Source: Aptenodytes patagonicus (taxonomy: Eukaryota; Chordata; Aves; Sphenisciformes; Spheniscidae). Taken from it: a stretch of DNA of 64,000 nt. Every line of letters starts with the position of its first letter. The stretch's first letter is position 1. The DNA is taken from the NCBI RefSeq assembly GCF_965638725.1, contig NC_134951.1, positions 75,209,068 through 75,273,067 on the forward strand, in the 5' to 3' direction. A program made the translations under genes and the position numbers. Shown here piece after piece: positions 1-12,240 of this stretch. The notes beneath the pieces are model-generated. The model was not told where the DNA came from and ran no database searches. It saw nothing but the letters and a program-made list of their open reading frames with translations.

Positions 1-335
1 GTCATTAATTGCCATACTGAAGTAACGTACCCATCCAATTTAGAAAAATGCCAGAAAAGTCCTGAGGATCATTATAAAAGCACAGTTTTCATTGATACGC
101 TTTGGAGCGTGGGACTGTACGCTGTGTTTTGCTTCCCAGAGGGCACAGCAGGGAGGAAGACAAAAGTAGATTTATGGCACTGATGCCACAGGAGGACCCT
201 GCGTGGTGTCAGGGGACTCCCTGAAGCCACTCCATGACCCAGGCCACGCTGAGTACAGGGCATGGGCCATGTCATCTCTCAGCACAACATCTACAGAGCT
301 GCATCTCTGGTCCAGGTTGGTGTTATTTCAGTAAA

Positions 336-385
336 TACAGCAAAGTATTATTACCATTACTACTATTATTATTGTTACTATTTTC
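336..385. repeat. Imperfect trinucleotide repeat (ATT/ACT)n
   Basis: The segment is built of interrupted ATT, ACT and GTT triplets, an ordinary degenerate microsatellite. It produces the Leu-rich run seen in one short frame, which is therefore not a protein signal. Confidence 0.7.
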
Positions 386-879
386 TAATTTCACCTGCCG
401 AGTGGGAAAAATACTGATTCCATCATTTCTGTGATTATTCCTATGACTTTTTCTCCCACAATCCTTTCCCCACACGGAGTTTTGTTTGTATGTTTCTGAG
501 CCTTTTGCAGCGATGAGCCACTTCAGAGAACTACAGAGCTATCTTTATTTAGCAGGGGACTTTGAATTAGGCAATTAAACTGGGCTGCAGTTGTTTGCCT
601 TGCAGAGTGGCCATTTTCTCTTGCTATTTTTTTTGGCAACCTTCATGTTGATTTTGTGGCTGAAGTTCTGCAGTGTTCATCCATGTCTGTGCTTGTCACC
701 TGCCTTTGCATCTAACAGTACAATTCTGTCTCCTGGAAAGTTTTTTCCTGGGCTTCCCCTCAGCAGAGGGGACCTCACTGCACAGAGGGGAAAGGCTGCA
801 TCATCACCCGTTTGACCTAGAAGTTGCCCCAAGCTGGGCTTGGGGAAAACGTTGAGCTAAAAGCAGGTGAAAGGGAGGG

Positions 880-930
880 GAAAAAACCCAAAACAAACAA
901 ACAAACAAAAAAACCCAAAAAAACCAACAA
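880..930. repeat. A-rich (CAAA)n simple repeat
   Basis: Repeated CAAA units are interspersed with A runs and CCC interruptions. It is a low-complexity tract with no other visible structure. Confidence 0.75.
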
Positions 931-2054
931 AACCAGAAATAGGCCCTGAAATTTGGGAAGTAATCCCAGGGCAGCTCTGTTTATAACTCCTTCCTGACTC
1001 GTTTCTGTAGACAGGCAAAAGGTCCTGCTCTCCCAGCACAGATAGGGGAAGGCTCAGAGTGGAGCCGTGCTGGGGCACCGTTTAGGGCAGGTCATGTCGG
1101 TGCTGTCTGCAGAGCCATGTGGCAGCTTTGGATGTGCAAAGCACTGCCATTTCCCCACAATGCTACACCCATGCCCACTGCATTCTGGCATGCCTGGAGG
1201 CTGCGGGGACGCAGGCAGGCCACAGTGTGGCTTGCAGAAGTCTTCCTGCTGCCTGTTCTTCAGATGTCCATCCTAACCCCACTCCTCTTTTCTGTGCCCA
1301 GCATAAAGCCTCAGGATGAGAGCCAGCCCCACCGAGGTCAAAAGCAAAACTCCACTTGAGCAGATGAAGTTCAGCCGGTGCCTGGAGCCACACAGTGGGT
1401 CTCCTCATTCTTAAAGCAATGTCCCAGCCTTAACGTCTGTGGAAAAAAGACTGAGCAAATATGCAACTTTTGAGCAGTGTGAAGGCTTAGAAACAGAAGA
1501 AAAACATTTTTCTTTTGGATGTGATGCATCTTAGAGGGAGGGAAAGTTGGCTTGCAATATCTGAATACCTGGGCAGTACCTAAGGGCCACTTTCACAATG
1601 GGCTGGCACTAATCTAAGTCCATGCCTCCAGGTCCTCAGCTGCATAGTCGAACTGCTGCTGGTGCCAGTGTGAGCACTCCTGCAGCTGCACAGTCATCCA
1701 GACCAGGGACCTGATCCACCAGAAAACATCCCTTCCTCGGGTGAGGTAGGGAAGAAGGACTTGACTCCAATACAGCTGATGTGGTTGCATGAATACCCAG
1801 GAGGTAGCAAGTAGAGATACTTGGGCAGGGGGCAGGAGAAGGTGAGATAGCCCATTTTGGAAGTAGCTAGTGCTTAAGTCAACATAAAATGATTGTTAAG
1901 TCATGTACTCAGGTAGCAAAGTGTGTGCACCCATTGTGTTTTCAGAGCATAATGCTGGACCTCACCAAAATGAGGTTATAGATCACACTGTAGCATATCG
2001 TTAGCCAGGACAAAATAAATTCCAGTACTCATATAAAAGATTCACTATGAAATT

Positions 2055-2140
2055 CATAAGGGGAATGAGGCACTCAAGTTGATTGCCCCAAGGAAGTGGA
2101 GCGTCTCCCTTTGTGGCTATTTAAGAACAGGAAAAACATG
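2055..2140 (+). mobile_element. Short, very degraded CR1 LINE fragment
   Basis: The string reading GCCCCAAGGAAGTGGAGC, followed by a TATTTAAGA-like stretch, matches the order of blocks seen in the clear CR1 copies in this window (GCCCAGGGAAGTGG, then CATCCCTGGAGGTATTTAAAAGA at 7336-7383). Only this short part of the 3' ORF end is recognisable, so this is probably an ancient copy. Chance similarity cannot be excluded. Confidence 0.4.
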
Positions 2141-5100
2141 GACGAGGTGCATCTCTGCTTCCCAGCTCCCCTTTTCCGTGATTCCACAAAAAATACCATC
2201 ATCAAGGTATTCTAAAACAGTTTAAAAATCCAAATGCATTCAAATATATCAACATACATCTCAGCCAAAGAAAGCATCAAAGCCATCAATACGTTATTCA
2301 ATAGCTACATCTTTGTCCCCATGCTTCACTGGGGATGTCCCACGTGTTCGAGGCCTCGCCAGCAGCGAGCACAGTGTAGAGTCAAAGCAGCTACCTAGTC
2401 CAAGCACCAGTAAAATCCTTGAAATCATTGTTCTTTCTCTCCTGAACACTTAACATTTTTTGAAATCTATAACTGAGACACCAGTTCGAGGACAGCTTTA
2501 GGGTAAGTTCATCACAACTACTCCATTTGTAGCAGTACGGTCCCTCAGCGAGTCGGTCACTCATGTCTTCCCTTGCGCACCATGACCTCTGACAACCACT
2601 AGAAACAGATGTTTGGATTTCCATAACACTTATTCACTTCTCAGGTCCACTTCATGTGCTCTTGCTAATAATGGAACAGGTTTGATTTGGAGCAAATTTA
2701 GCCTTTATAGCCAGCTAGGTCAAGGAACTATCAGGTCTTTATTGATTGTCCTTTTGAGATTTTTTTCCCATCTATTTATCTGGGAACCATTTCACTTGTG
2801 CAGGGCTTTTCTTACATTTACTGGGCACGGGAAATCAATAGAGTGCGGGAAACAAAAATCTTGATGGTTCATCAATATTTCAGGCCCCATCAACAATGCA
2901 TTCAATTTTATTCAGAAAGGGATTGGAAATTTTGCTCAGTTTGCGGCTTTGGAGCGGAGCCAGTCCCATTCAGCGAAACCGAAGCCTCGAGTAGGTGACG
3001 GTGCCAGATGCTCCCGCTGCCCCTCGCTGCCACCCAGCCCGGCAGCCCCACGTACAATGCCACCCCTGCAACCACAGAGGGCTGTAGAGCAACAGGGGTT
3101 TCACATGATTTATTTGCTTCTCCTGCACTTAATATGGCAAAGGGCCCTGCCAGTGTGGCAGGACGAAAGGAGCGGGTGATTTCAGTCTCTCTCAGAGACT
3201 TTGGGCCAAAGCTCTTGCCCTTCTGCTTACAGATGGCACTGACCATCGGGGGAGCAAAAATTCAGAGTCTTTACTGAGAATCCCTCCTTTCCTCAGGGCT
3301 GGCTTTTATGTTGCTGATTTTTTTTCACCTCAAAGACACAAAACATTATCCAGAAAAATGGACTTCATTTTCAGTAAAGACAAAGGCAGCAGTAAGTCAG
3401 GCATAATAGACTCAAAGACATTTAGAAAGACATGAAAACTTATTTCTTTGCAAGTGTGCTACAGCTTTCAGTTCTTTATTCTTTTTGGTTCTTTTCTTTG
3501 CAAGATTATTGCAGCTTTATCTTTGCTTAGTAAATGGTGGGCATTTCAGTGGCTTAGACTACAGTAGCATTTTGAGGGCCTCTAAGGCAAACTCCAACAG
3601 GATCATATCTTGTCCTCATATTTTCTTCTCTGCAGAAGTTTAATTTTCTAAAACTAATCTCCCCAGTTTCTCTCTGTATTTTCTGTGTCACTGTTTCATT
3701 TAAGGCTCAACAGTCTTCTACCCATTGAAAGTGCACCTGATTGACTAATGGAACAAGCATCATGATTCTGGAAAAGTATTTCCAAAGCATGTATATTCTT
3801 GTTCGGCTCACGGTGTTTCTCTCAGTGGGAGAGTTACTATGCTTAGACAAACATGTTATGTACCAGTTAGTCAGGTACCCTGGTGATTACACGTAGCTTT
3901 TTAAAGGAACATCAGGCCTTTTTGTGCAGTTTTGACTTGCTTTTATGTACTTTTTTGGCAGCTTGCTCTTTGTACTTTTTTTTTCCCCAAACTGCACCAT
4001 TGTTTTCAAGAGTCTTAGAAAATTAGATATGAATGTTTTGATTTTATTCTTCCTGTTCAATAATTATGCACTTCCCTCTCTATTTTTGCTTTCCTCCCAT
4101 TCCAATGTGATTAATGTACAGCAGCACAAAAATAAATCTTGCAATTACTGAAAACGCAGTTCAGGGCTACAGTTTCCAGAGATCAAAAAAAGAATAACCC
4201 ACAAAGAAATGGATGTTTGATTTTTACTTTCTGGCAGGCAAGGCAACACGCGGAGTCAAACATATAGTTAGGAGCTAGCTAAGATGGTAAGCCACAGCCT
4301 TCGAGAAGAGGCTGCGTGGACTTGTGCTGTGCAGCAAAAGCCCCGGGAGGGATGCTTCCCGAGGTGACCGCAGGGAAACCCCGGACTCTGCTGCCCTGTT
4401 AAAGGCAGGACACAACATGGTTTTTTCCACCGTGGCTGTTTTACACGGGTGGGCAGGGGTGCACTCCGCTCCCCCACTTTCTACATGCCTGGTGTGACTT
4501 CCTCTGCCTGCAGCTGCACTGGGGACCCCCTCTGTCAGCTGAGGGGGGCTCGGCAGCGACCCTGCGCTGTGGTTCCCACCGTCCCCCGTTGCTCAGGCAC
4601 AGCCTGGCCTCTGACACCTGGAAAGCTGCGGATGTCAGAAAAGCCTTTTGCACTTTTTTGCCCTCCTTGGGATAAACGGCGATCCTGAACTGTGGGCAGG
4701 CTGCCCAGAAAGGCAGGCAGACTTGGAAAGGGAGACTAGGGCTTTGTCTTTAACACTTCCCAAGGAAAAAAGATGTTTTCTTTACTTTGGAGCAAATCAT
4801 GGGCATAAATTTGCAGGAGAGACTGGGCATGGCAGTTTTACTGCAAGAAAAACTCAGTGAGGTAAAGCACTAAACTCTGCCTCTTCCTCTTCTCTCCAAA
4901 CACCCTTTCAGGCTAAACTCGTTTATTCTGTACTAAAGCTGATCCACATATTGGGTTTGGTTTTTTAACCTCAGGACACTTCATTCATGTGAGGTACCCC
5001 AAGGTGTAAAATACACCACTTTTAAGATTAAAAAAAAAAAAAAACACAACAAAAAACAAGCCCTGTGTTGGACTGGATGTTGCTCATTTTAAACTCTTCC

Positions 5101-6905
5101 ATCCAGGTTACTCTTGTTTTCTATGAAGCCTGCATGCTGAAAAGCACTCCTTCCATCCTTTAGGTCATGAAACACCAAGGAGTAAGTGGTATATAGCTGC
5201 TGTGTAAGCCAGGTTTTAGGAAGAACTAACATTTAGCCAGGAACATCACAGGACGAGAGTAGCAGGAAGATGCTGAAGGAGATGCTTCTCGAGGGCCAGA
5301 GAAAAGCCTGAGGGTACGGAGGGGGCCTAAGCTTCTCCATTTGCAATAGCACTGGAGAGATCACTGGTGGATCAAGGCAATTATAGGAGAGGACAAAGAG
5401 AAAGACTCACCAGGGAATGCTGAATGTATTTTACATTATATATATTACGTGACATATGCAGGTAGTTACACAGACTTTTGAGGGTTAACTCCACGCCCTG
5501 AAATTCCCTTATAATAACAGTAAGTATCACACACAGATAAAATCTGCTGTGCTACATCATTCTTTCCACCCCCCCGCCCCGGGAAGAGAGTATGAAAGCT
5601 GTCAGGGCTGGCATCCACGCAGTCCGAAGGCTGGTTCCCCCTTCCACATCCCCAGGCTCGTCGTGCACACACCTTCCTAATGGACTAGAATTGGCTTAAT
5701 TTGATCTTGACAAAACAAAATTAAGTAAGCGCAAAACCACTGAAGTTATTATAGAGAATGTCTTTCTGAATCATATTTAGCTTCATGCCATGCCAGGAGA
5801 TAATCTCCAGCTAAACCCAGCCTCAACTGAAAAGAAATAGGGAACCAATTCAGCTCAGTATACTTCGGATCTCAACAGCACAGTAGCTACAACTACTACC
5901 CACTCTTAAAACCGCCTCCTTTCCCAGGCCATTTTAGGAAGCTAATCTGGATGATCAGCCTCAAAATTGATTTCAACTTTCAGGTGCAGTTGACTTATTA
6001 AATTTAAAAAAATATCTTTTTCAGAGGTCTCTCATCTACCATAGGTTTAGATTATCTAAACATGGCTATCCTGCCATGTTTAGACTGCCCGTTCAACTGC
6101 CCATTCCACTGCTTTCCCAGCTTGATCAAGTTGATCATACAGAGATAGAAAACAGTTTTGTCTTTGTTGCAGAACAACGAGATATAAGGGTATTCGACTG
6201 ACAGCAGTTGTGATTAAATTGTGATTAAAATAAATTCACATTCAGATGTCAGATCAAATCCTGAGTAAGTGTAAAATCATTATAACACTGTTGAATTCAC
6301 TGAATTTCTGCCCATTTTCATCAGCTGAGGCTCTGACTAGAGCTGGACTCTTCTGAGTAATCTTCAGCTCTCTATTACTAATAAAATTAGTAATTTGCTT
6401 TTCCAAACATCTTGCAATGTTTCTATCCATTCATTTAAGTAGACTTCCTCTTCAACGTTTCTTGTAGTTTGAACATGAAGCAGGGATCCTGCACTAATTC
6501 TTGCTGAATCAGGGCTTAGTGCATATACTACCAATCACTTTTCTCACAAGAGTGCTTAAAATAGCAGCTTCAGCCCATCTGAGCTCACTGGGAAATCTGT
6601 CAGCAAATTTCATGTTTCTATTATTACAAGACCAATTTTAGAACCAGAAAAAAAATCATAGCAGTGATAAAGCTCCAGGGAGTTTTAAAAGAATCCAGGT
6701 GGAGACGGGTCAGCATTGGAAATACTTTAACAACAAAGTGCTGAAATTTCAGGGTGAATTCACTTTTAACATGTTCATATCATCTTGAATTGGCTTTCCG
6801 CAAACATTTGGGCAATTAAAATGTTGATTGACAGCAGTGCTTACACTTAATTTCTTATGAACCTGCATATGCAAGTATTCATGGTTAATGAGCTTCGCAT
6901 TAGCA

Positions 6906-7503
6906 TTTTGTATCAGAAATGGTGTGGCCAGCAGGAGTAGGGAAGTGATCTTCCCCCTGTACTCGGCACTGGTGAGGCCCCACCTCGAATACTGTGTTCA
7001 GTTTTGGGCCCCTCACTACAAGAAGGATGTCGAGGTGCTGGAGCGTGTCCAGAGAAGGGCAACGAGGCTGGTGAGGGGTCTGGAGAACAAGTCTTCTGAG
7101 GAGCGGCTGAGGGAACTGGGGTTGTTTAGCCTGGAGAAAAGGAGGCTGAGGGGAGACCTCATCGCTCTCTACAACTACCTGAAAGGAGGTTGTAGCGAGG
7201 TGGGTGTCGGTCTCTTCTCCCAAGTAACAAGCGATAGGACGAGAGGAAATGGCCTCAAGTTGCGCCAGGGGAGGTTTAGATTGGATCTTAGGAAAAATTT
7301 CTTCACCAAAGGGGTTTTCAAGCACAGGAACAGGTTGCCCAGGGAAGTGGTTGAGTCACCATCCCTGGAGGTATTTAAAAGACGTGTAGATGTGGTGCTT
7401 AGGGACATGGTTTAGTGGTGGACTTGGCAGTGTTAGATTAACGGTTGGACTCGATGATCTTAAAGGTCCTTTCCAACCTAAATGATTCTATGAATCTATG
7501 ATT
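6906..7503 (+). mobile_element. CR1 LINE, 5'-truncated, sense strand
   Basis: This is a 3' fragment of a chicken-repeat-1 type non-LTR retrotransposon. The + frame from 6888 to 7415 encodes the C-terminal end of the CR1 ORF2 product without a stop, including blocks such as [14 protein letters not shown] and [14 protein letters not shown]. The 3' UTR follows and ends in the typical GATTCTATGAATCTATGATT tail. The reverse-transcriptase catalytic region is absent because of 5' truncation, so the copy cannot be autonomous. ATTAGCA occurs at 6899-6905 and again at 7501-7507, a possible short target-site duplication, although part of it could belong to the tail repeat. The undamaged frame suggests a comparatively recent insertion. 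Confidence 0.93.
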
Positions 7504-8824
7504 AGCAATTACTCTTGCTAGAAATGCTCACACATTTCTGAGTTTAGGAAAGCAGGTAGGTGTCCGCCTAGATCCATCCCCATTGTGGGCAGTATCAAAG
7601 TGTGTGCTTACATCCCAAAGACCTCCTCCAGGCACAGTTCTAAATTCGTCTGTTGACGTGCGGGACCCCAGAACTGAAGCTGTAATGAGACTGGGGGAGG
7701 TGGAGACTGGGTGCCATATGACTTAACCAACTAGTAAGCTTAAATAGCTGACATCTTGCTATTGCCCAGAAACTTTAAAAAAACATAAACACAAGTGGTT
7801 GAAAAATTTCTCATAATACATATTGACAGAAATCACAAATCCTTGTAGATGTTCTATAATTAAGGAGCATCCATTATTTAGTCACTTCTGTCAAACATCA
7901 CTTTAAAATCAGACCAGTCTAGCACTTGGATTTTTTTTCGTGTGATCAAGCTGTTTTAGACAAGACTGCAGGCACCCTGCTTAATAGCAGAAGATAAAGG
8001 AGTTCTGATACGTTCCTAAAAGAGAAAAGTGGAGCAAATTCCTCAACATCTATGAGCCCTATGTAGTAGTAAAAAATTAGGTAACTAACTCCTAATGCCT
8101 TGGCTAGTTGTTGTGTTGAAGGGAAAGTCTGATTGAAATGCACACACTCACCTCCTGGAGTAGTTTTCTGGGCTCTGTAGTCCTATTTCAACCACGTTAT
8201 GGGGTGTCTTAAAGTCCCTCCCAGTGCAGCACAACACTGAGATGGTCACAGCAGTGCTGCTGAACTGACTTACTCCTGACAGGGCAGCAGGAAACAAGCC
8301 AGTATCTGAAGAAATTTTAAATAATGTGAAGTGGCTGGTTTCAGTTGGGAACTGAAGTAAAAATAGAATTAAACTCTAATAACTTGTCACGCCTGTGAAA
8401 TCTGAAGGCTGAACCATGCATTGCAGATACGTCATTATGAAATACGACTTCATGGTTCTTCATGGATGTATCCCTCAGGGTCCAAACACAACTCTGCGTA
8501 GATTGTTTCACATTTGGTTGACTTTGAGCAAACCTATAAAATCTACTACTCTTGCCACAGTCAGTGTAAGAAATATAGATTATGAAGAATGTATTTAAAA
8601 CCTTATTATCCTCTTTTTTTTCAGGCTACCAAGGAGGAAGATGATAAAGAGCAGGGTGATTTACATTTACGGGCAGGTTTTGGTCTAATTTTGTGTTCCA
8701 GTCCTAGGGATAGGCATCAGGACACAGATTTATGCATCATAATTTTGGAGTACTAGTAATAAACATGCAGAAATTATTTTAAAAATGCAACAGTAATTAG
8801 GAACCTGAACACTGCATGCTGTTA
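7504..8824. other. Intergenic spacer between two CR1 copies
   Basis: No gene is recognised. A pyrimidine tract ending in CAG at about 8625, followed by a short purine-rich block and a GTGA, looks superficially like a mini-exon. It is too short to support. Confidence 0.55.
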
Positions 8825-9612
8825 TAAAGTGCAAGGTCCTGCACCTGGGTCAGGGCAACCCCCAGCATCAATACAGGCTGGGGGATGAAGGGATTGAGAG
8901 CAGCCCTGCCGAGAAGGACTTGGGGGTGCTGGTGGGTGAAAAGCTGGACATGAGCCAGCAATGTGCGCTCGCAGCCCAGAAGGCCAATCGTATCCTGGGC
9001 TGCATCCAAAGCAGCGTGGCCAGCAGGTCGAGGGAGGTGATTCTGCCCCTCTACTCTGCTCTGGTGAGACCCCACCTGGAGTCCTGCGTCCAGCTCTGGA
9101 GCCCTCAGCATAAAGAAAGACACGAACCTGTTGGAGCGGGTCCAGAGGAGGGCCACGAAAATGATCAGGGGGATGGAACACCTCTCCTGTGAAGAAAGGC
9201 TGAGAGAGTTGGGGTTGTTCAGCCTGGAGAAGAGAAGGCTTCGGGGAGACCTTATTGCAGCCTCTCAGTACTTAAAGGGGGCTTACAAGAAAGATGGGGA
9301 CAAACTTTTTATCAGGGCCTGTTGTGATAGCACAAGGGGTCATGGTTTTAAACTAAAAGAGGGTAGGTCTAGATAGAGTCAGACTATATATAAGGAAGAA
9401 ATTTTTTTACGCTGAGGGTGGTGAAGCACTGGCCCAGGTTTCCCAGAGAGGTGGTGGATGCCCCATCCCTGGAAACATTCAAGGTCAGGTTGGCCGGGGC
9501 TCTGAGCAACCTGATCTAGTTGAAGATGTCCCTGCCCACGGCAGGGGGGTTGGCCTAGATGACCTTTAGAGGTCCCTTCAACCCCAACTATTCTATGATT
9601 CTACAATTCTAT
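8825..9612 (+). mobile_element. CR1 LINE fragment, sense strand, frame-disrupted
   Basis: It starts inside the C-terminal half of CR1 ORF2 (AAGTGCAAGGTCCTGCACCT block) and runs through the 3' UTR to a TTCTATGATTCTACAATTCTAT tail at about 9585-9612. The coding frame changes several times: the [19 protein letters not shown] block is read in one frame, and the [13 protein letters not shown] block that should follow directly is read in another. Extra bases near 9115-9135 explain this shift. The copy is therefore an older or different CR1 subfamily member than the one at 6906 and has no coding capacity. Confidence 0.92.
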
Positions 9613-11794
9613 AAAACAAACAGCCTCTCCTAGGCCATAAAGAACTTCCCTTACCCATATGCTTCTTCAAAGAAAATGGAATTTATAGTCTCTAGGTATT
9701 GCTTTGAAAAATTCATGTCAATAAAGGAGTAAGACCTGAAGATAGGAAGGATTCCGAAAGAAAATTTAAGAAAAAAAAAATCTAAAGATTCTGGCTAGAA
9801 TCTGAATGTTCTGCTAATAAGCAAAAGAATTGCTAACTGGTGCTGCTGACTTGTGCTCTTCCTGCTGCATCTGCCACCATATTATTATTATTTTGCCTCA
9901 AGCATTGCTGTGGAGCTCACTTTAGCTAATGATCATGCAACTAACAGTCTGTCAACCTTAATATCTGCGGGAAACAAAACGGAATTTGTCCCTACACTAT
10001 TAGCCATGCTTTCTAAACACACTTCCTTTGGCCATATGTATTGAACATTACATTTAATGGCTGCTCTGCTATATGTCTACTGGATATGTGCAATAAAGAC
10101 AAATATTATAGGGCAGTAGGTAGAAGTCTACATAAACTTCTGTGGCATACCCTTGAAATACAAAACCACTCAGATCATTGCTCAGTTTTTGGAGTAAATG
10201 CAAGAGATGAGAAGCAGCGGGTCAGTAGACCAGCGGCCAATAAAAATGCCAATTTATTGTAAGACTCAGTTTTTGCCTGAGGTCATCTAATTACATGTAT
10301 TGTAACCACAATGAGATTTAACACAAGGACAATTAAAGCTTCCATTTTGAGGAGGTAAACAGTCTAATTCCAATGTGAATCAAAGGGGAGTACAGCCAGC
10401 TGGGATAAAATCAGAAAGGGTTCCTGATCCGTGAGATATTTATACACAGGGAGTGATTAATCTCTGTAGCAATAGCCACCCTAACCACTGCTGCTCCCAA
10501 AGCGATGGGTACCAAGCTGTGTCAGGAGAAAAGCTGGCTGCCCATTGGTGCCCAGAGCTAGCTAAGAAGGCTCAGAAGCCCGAGCCCTCTCTCTGCTCTG
10601 GTGCATTTGCTACAGTGCTGCTGAGATGACCCATATGCTACAGTGCTGCTGAGATGACCCATTTCTTATGGCAGTGAAATAATCTGTGAACTGTCAGGAA
10701 AGCACGAGAGAAGGGAACTGGGGAAAGCAAGCAGCGGATTCCTTTCAGGCAAACTATTGCTGCATCAGAGTCTGTCCCTCTAGACTATGTTTCCCTGTTC
10801 CACAAATAGCTTTGCATTAAAGAAATCAGGGAAAGTGAAATGACTACATCTTGCTTTTACCACTGTTTTTCCCTTTATGAAAGCCATTTTCACTCTCTCT
10901 CTCTCTGGTCACTTGTTTAATTGCTCAAATTTCACCCCCTTGGCTAAGAAGAGGAGAAGTACTTGAGATTTACTGGTTCGTTTCAAGTGTTCAGTGACAG
11001 AGACAGGAATCTCCCTCCTGACTTGGATTCAGGAAAACCTGAGTTTAAGACCTCCTAGCATACATCCAAATGAAATGCAAGGAACCATTTGAACCCATAG
11101 GGATCTCCACTTACTCCAAAACATGGCCTAAGGAGTAAACACTCACTGCAAGGCAATGTAAAGCTTATTCTCTACACTTCAGTTCTGCTATTTTCCAGCA
11201 ACCAAGGTTGGGGTCCTGAGTATTTAGATATTCCCACTTTGAAGAAAGTGAAAATACAGCCAATGCACTGATACCCGTTTTAGTTTTGTTTAGAATAAGA
11301 CTAAAGGATTTAATTCTTCATGCTGGAGAGTGTAATCACCGGAAGTGCTCCGAAAGGGTTGAGTACTAAATAGGTAGGCATATTAATTCTCCAAGTCCTT
11401 TAATTAGCTTCATTTCTGTTTCCACATCAGATTCTGCTTCCTTATACCTATCCCAGGGCCTTACAAAACACATTATAACTCTTTCCACGTGCTGCCACAT
11501 TTTGCTCCGTACCAGCTTTCCGCCAAAGCCGGTTTCTACCTTTCACCTTTTCTATACATATCATCCATTCCCATGCATCTCATCACTTACTGACATTTTT
11601 GTTTAACTGGAAGATCTCAGTTGTGTATCTACACTCCCTTAAAAAAAATCACCTAAAAAAACCCTACAAAGAAGATTCCTACGGAACCTTACTTTGCTGT
11701 CCTACATATATTTTGTTACATATTCTATATTATGCCATGTAGGTATGTATTTTACTGATGTAGCTTCAGAGCTGAATGTCTCAGGAATAAAGAC
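9613..11794. other. Intergenic DNA, no gene recognised
   Basis: Only short unrelated open frames are present, plus a 28-bp-period tandem duplication at 10608-10661 and a short CTCTCTCT tract near 10893. No splice-flanked exon candidate was seen. Confidence 0.55.
10608..10661. repeat. Perfect 26-bp direct duplication
   Basis: The 26-base unit beginning TGCTACAGTGCTGCTG is present at 10608-10633 and again, identically, at 10636-10661, separated by two bases. It is probably a replication-slippage duplication. The perfect identity suggests it is recent. Confidence 0.9.
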
Positions 11795-12240
11795 AGTCTC
11801 ATAGAGACAGGGGTGGTGTATATAAGCACTCAACTGGAGTACTGTGTACAGCTGTGCATATCACACGCTTTAGGAAAGATGGAGATCATCTGGAGTAAGT
11901 CTAGCGAAGGCAAGAGGAGGAGTTATGAGAAAAACGGGAAAATGGGGTTGGTTAGTCTAGAAAACGGGGGATGTGAGGTGCCTTTCAATATTTAAAACAT
12001 TATTGCAAAATAACCTGAATGAATTAATTTCCATGTGACTGAAGACAGGGGAAAAATGTAATGGGTTTATGCTACAGCATGAGAGATTTAAGATGACCTT
12101 CAGGAAAATCTTTCTAATGGTTAATGGTAGTTAAACACCAGAGTTTCCACTGGGGAGGGAGTAGAGTACTTAACTGAAGAAATAGGGGATAAATCCACTG
12201 CTTTTACAGTGGTCTTGACATAAGATTATTAAAAGTTTAA
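11795..12240 (+). mobile_element. Ancient degraded CR1 LINE, sense strand
   Basis: The piece preserves the order of CR1 3' blocks: a CAACTGGAGTACTGTGTACAG block (compare LEYCVQ in the young copies), a GGTTGGTTAGTCTAGAAAA block (compare LFSLEK), and a later stretch that aligns with the 3' end of the ORF. Stops and indels are frequent and the 3' tail is eroded. This looks like one of the old CR1 insertions common in amniote genomes. Confidence 0.7.

Larger units (their letters stand above)
1..6898. other. Intergenic DNA, no gene recognised
   Basis: This stretch has only short open frames on both strands, none resembling a known protein family and none flanked by convincing splice sites. It contains simple repeats (listed separately), a short degraded CR1-like piece near 2050-2140, and an A-rich run near 5031-5060. 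I read it as distal 5' flank of the LRP11 locus. A regulatory element could be present but cannot be recognised by eye. Confidence 0.6.

Noticed and set aside
6900..7408. Minus-strand ORFs over the CR1 copy (and the + strand ORFs at 40246-41159)
   Set aside because: These are antisense shadows of the CR1 reverse-transcriptase frame, not genes.
8625..8655. Possible 31-base mini-exon (TTTTTTTTCAG acceptor, CAGG|GTGA donor)
   Set aside because: It is too short, has a weak donor and no partner exon. Such patterns occur by chance.
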